Origin: Marivita lacus
GTDB taxonomy: Bacteria > Pseudomonadota > Alphaproteobacteria > Rhodobacterales > Rhodobacteraceae
NCBI RefSeq assembly: GCF_014637725.1
Contig: NZ_BMFC01000001.1
Span: forward strand, 312,632-376,631
Length of the DNA: 64,000 bases
Reading direction: 5' to 3'
Part shown: piece by piece, positions 62,866-64,000 of the stretch
Numbering within the stretch: the first letter of the stretch is position 1
Layout of the letters: each line of letters opens with the position of its first letter
Position numbers and translations under genes: made by a program
The notes under the pieces: generated by a model
The model's database searches: none
Seen by the model: only the letters and a program-made list of their open reading frames with translations
Told to the model about the DNA's origin: nothing

Positions 62866-64000
62866 CGCTATTTGGTATCGGCTTCGCGACACCCTGGCTT
62901 CTGCTGACGCTTCTGGCGCTGCCGATCCTCTGGCTGATCCTGCGCGCCGTGCCGCCTGCCCCGATCCGCCGGATGTTTCCGGGCGTCGTGTTGCTGCTGG
63001 GTCTCAAGGACGACGATCAGGTCAGCGACCGCACCCCGTGGTGGCTGCTGTTGCTGCGGATGCTGGCGGTGGCCGCCCTGATCATCGGGCTGGCCGGGCC
63101 GATCCTGAACCCGCAAACCGACGAGATCGCCGCGAATGACGGGCCGCTTTTGGTGGTGATGGACGGCTCATGGGCCAGTGCCGCAAGCTGGCGCGCCCGG
63201 ACGCAAGCGCTGGACGGTCTGCTGGCAAAGGCCGCCCGCGACGACCGTCGCGTCGCGCTCCTGAAACTGACTGCACCGGAACCGACCAGCTTTCAGACCG
63301 CCGACGACCTGCGCGCGCGGCTGGTCGGCCTGAGCCCTGACCCGTGGGCACCCGGCGATGCGCTGATCGACCGCGCACTGACCCTGCTGCCCGACGGCGA
63401 TTTCGACACCTACTGGATGTCCGACGGGCTTGACCGGGACAACCGCACGACCCTGCTGGCAACCCTCGAGGATCGCGGCACGGTGACGGTGTTCGAAGCA
63501 GGGCAAACCATTCTGGGTCTTGCGCCTGCACGGTTCGAAGACGGCAACATCGTGCTGACCGCCCTGCGCGCCCAGACCGGCAGCGACCGCGAGGTCACAA
63601 TCTTGGCCCAAGGCCGCGACCCCGCAGGCAACCCCGCCGTTCTGGCCCGTGCGACTGCCACGTTCGACGCCGACGCGGCAACGGCCGAAACCGCGCTGGC
63701 CCTGCCATCCGAACTGCGCGCACGGATCACCCGGTTCGAGATCGAAGGCAACCGCAGCGCCGGGGCCACCACCCTGCCCGACGACAGCCTGCGCCGCCGC
63801 GAGATCGCACTTGTGGCCGGGCGGGAAGACCGCGAAGGACTGCAATTGCTGTCGCCGCTGCATTACCTGCAAAAGGCGCTTGAACCCAACGCCGACCTTC
63901 TCGATGGCGCGCTGATGGACATGATCCCGGCCAATCCGGACGTGATCGCACTGGCCGATGTGGCCACGCTCGGCTCGGCCGAAGAAGAGGCGCTGCTCGA
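62862..64000 (+). CDS. BatA/DUF4159-type membrane protein, cut by the right edge
   Basis: From ATG 62862 the frame is open for 379 codons to the window end. It begins with a BatA-like membrane domain: helix 1 (about 8-28, FATPWLLLTLLALPILWLIL), a loop, and helix 2 (about 62-82, LLLLRMLAVAALIIGLAGPIL), then a VWA-like domain starting PLLVVMDGSWAS, where the DxSxS metal motif is altered to DGSWAS. Full-length homologues in roseobacters run to about 900 residues and end in a DUF4159 domain, so more than half is missing here. Third gene of the moxR operon. Confidence 0.9.
   Translation, partial: MTLFGIGFATPWLLLTLLALPILWLILRAVPPAPIRRMFPGVVLLLGLKDDDQVSDRTPWWLLLLRMLAVAALIIGLAGPILNPQTDEIAANDGPLLVVMDGSWASAASWRARTQALDGLLAKAARDDRRVALLKLTAPEPTSFQTADDLRARLVGLSPDPWAPGDALIDRALTLLPDGDFDTYWMSDGLDRDNRTTLLATLEDRGTVTVFEAGQTILGLAPARFEDGNIVLTALRAQTGSDREVTILAQGRDPAGNPAVLARATATFDADAATAETALALPSELRARITRFEIEGNRSAGATTLPDDSLRRREIALVAGREDREGLQLLSPLHYLQKALEPNADLLDGALMDMIPANPDVIALADVATLGSAEEEALL

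Overview
The window is a GC-rich, densely coded chromosomal segment of an alphaproteobacterium, most likely a member of the Roseobacter group (Rhodobacteraceae). The reasons are gene content and order: rbfA and dapB neighbours, tamA-tamB, rimP-nusA-ylxR/L7Ae-infB, dnaK-dnaJ, nrnC-lptCAB-hpf-ptsN without rpoN, a small zf-CHCC protein, DUF1285-moxR-DUF58-BatA/DUF4159, and GT14 (core-2-like) proteins with Roseobacter-type C-terminal extensions. I saw no prophage, insertion sequence, tRNA, rRNA or CRISPR array. Several assignments (species group, DUF numbers) come from memory of these families and were not searched.

Layout. 1-4.6 kb: a secreted protein cut by the left edge, dapB, rbfA, a phosphodiester-glycosidase-like protein, pmbA/tldE and an inositol-monophosphatase-family enzyme. 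4.6-6.5 kb: an unusual membrane-anchored winged-helix regulator with a small exported partner, divergent from another exported protein. 6.6-12.5 kb: tamA-tamB for outer-membrane assembly. 12.6-18.2 kb: the rimP-nusA-ylxR-infB translation/transcription operon behind a promoter, a leader and an intrinsic terminator. 18.2-27.3 kb: a 44-aa microprotein, mutT, argJ, a parvulin, secA, an exported protein, a phosphate-binding-protein/OmpA fusion and radC. 27.3-31.3 kb: dnaJ, dnaK and alkB.

31.3-40.8 kb is the main accessory region: an orphan polysaccharide-type ABC-2 permease, then cysQ, a GT2, galU, a GT4, a GT2/GT92-like enzyme, a GT14 branching enzyme and a double-domain sulfotransferase, all on one strand. 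Together they look like a locus for making a branched, sulfated surface glycan: GalU supplies UDP-glucose, the transferases build the chain, the sulfotransferase uses PAPS and CysQ removes the PAP by-product. An ExoY-like initiating sugar transferase lies at 45.4 kb after a 0.9-kb non-coding region. A second GT14 plus sulfotransferase pair sits, divergently, at 56.8-59.4 kb.

40.8-44.5 kb: ptsN, hpf, lptB, lptA, lptC and nrnC. 46.1-54.5 kb: an FMN reductase, an OmpA lipoprotein and a DNA-repair block (Ada-like alkyltransferase, nth, an AlkX/YcaQ-type glycosylase, polA) with a PfkB kinase inside. 54.6-64 kb: a membrane protein, a zinc-finger protein, an orphan ABC ATPase, a HIT hydrolase, the second glycan pair, an orphan PstB-like ATPase behind a Pho-box-like repeat, DUF1285, and a MoxR-DUF58-BatA operon that runs off the right edge.
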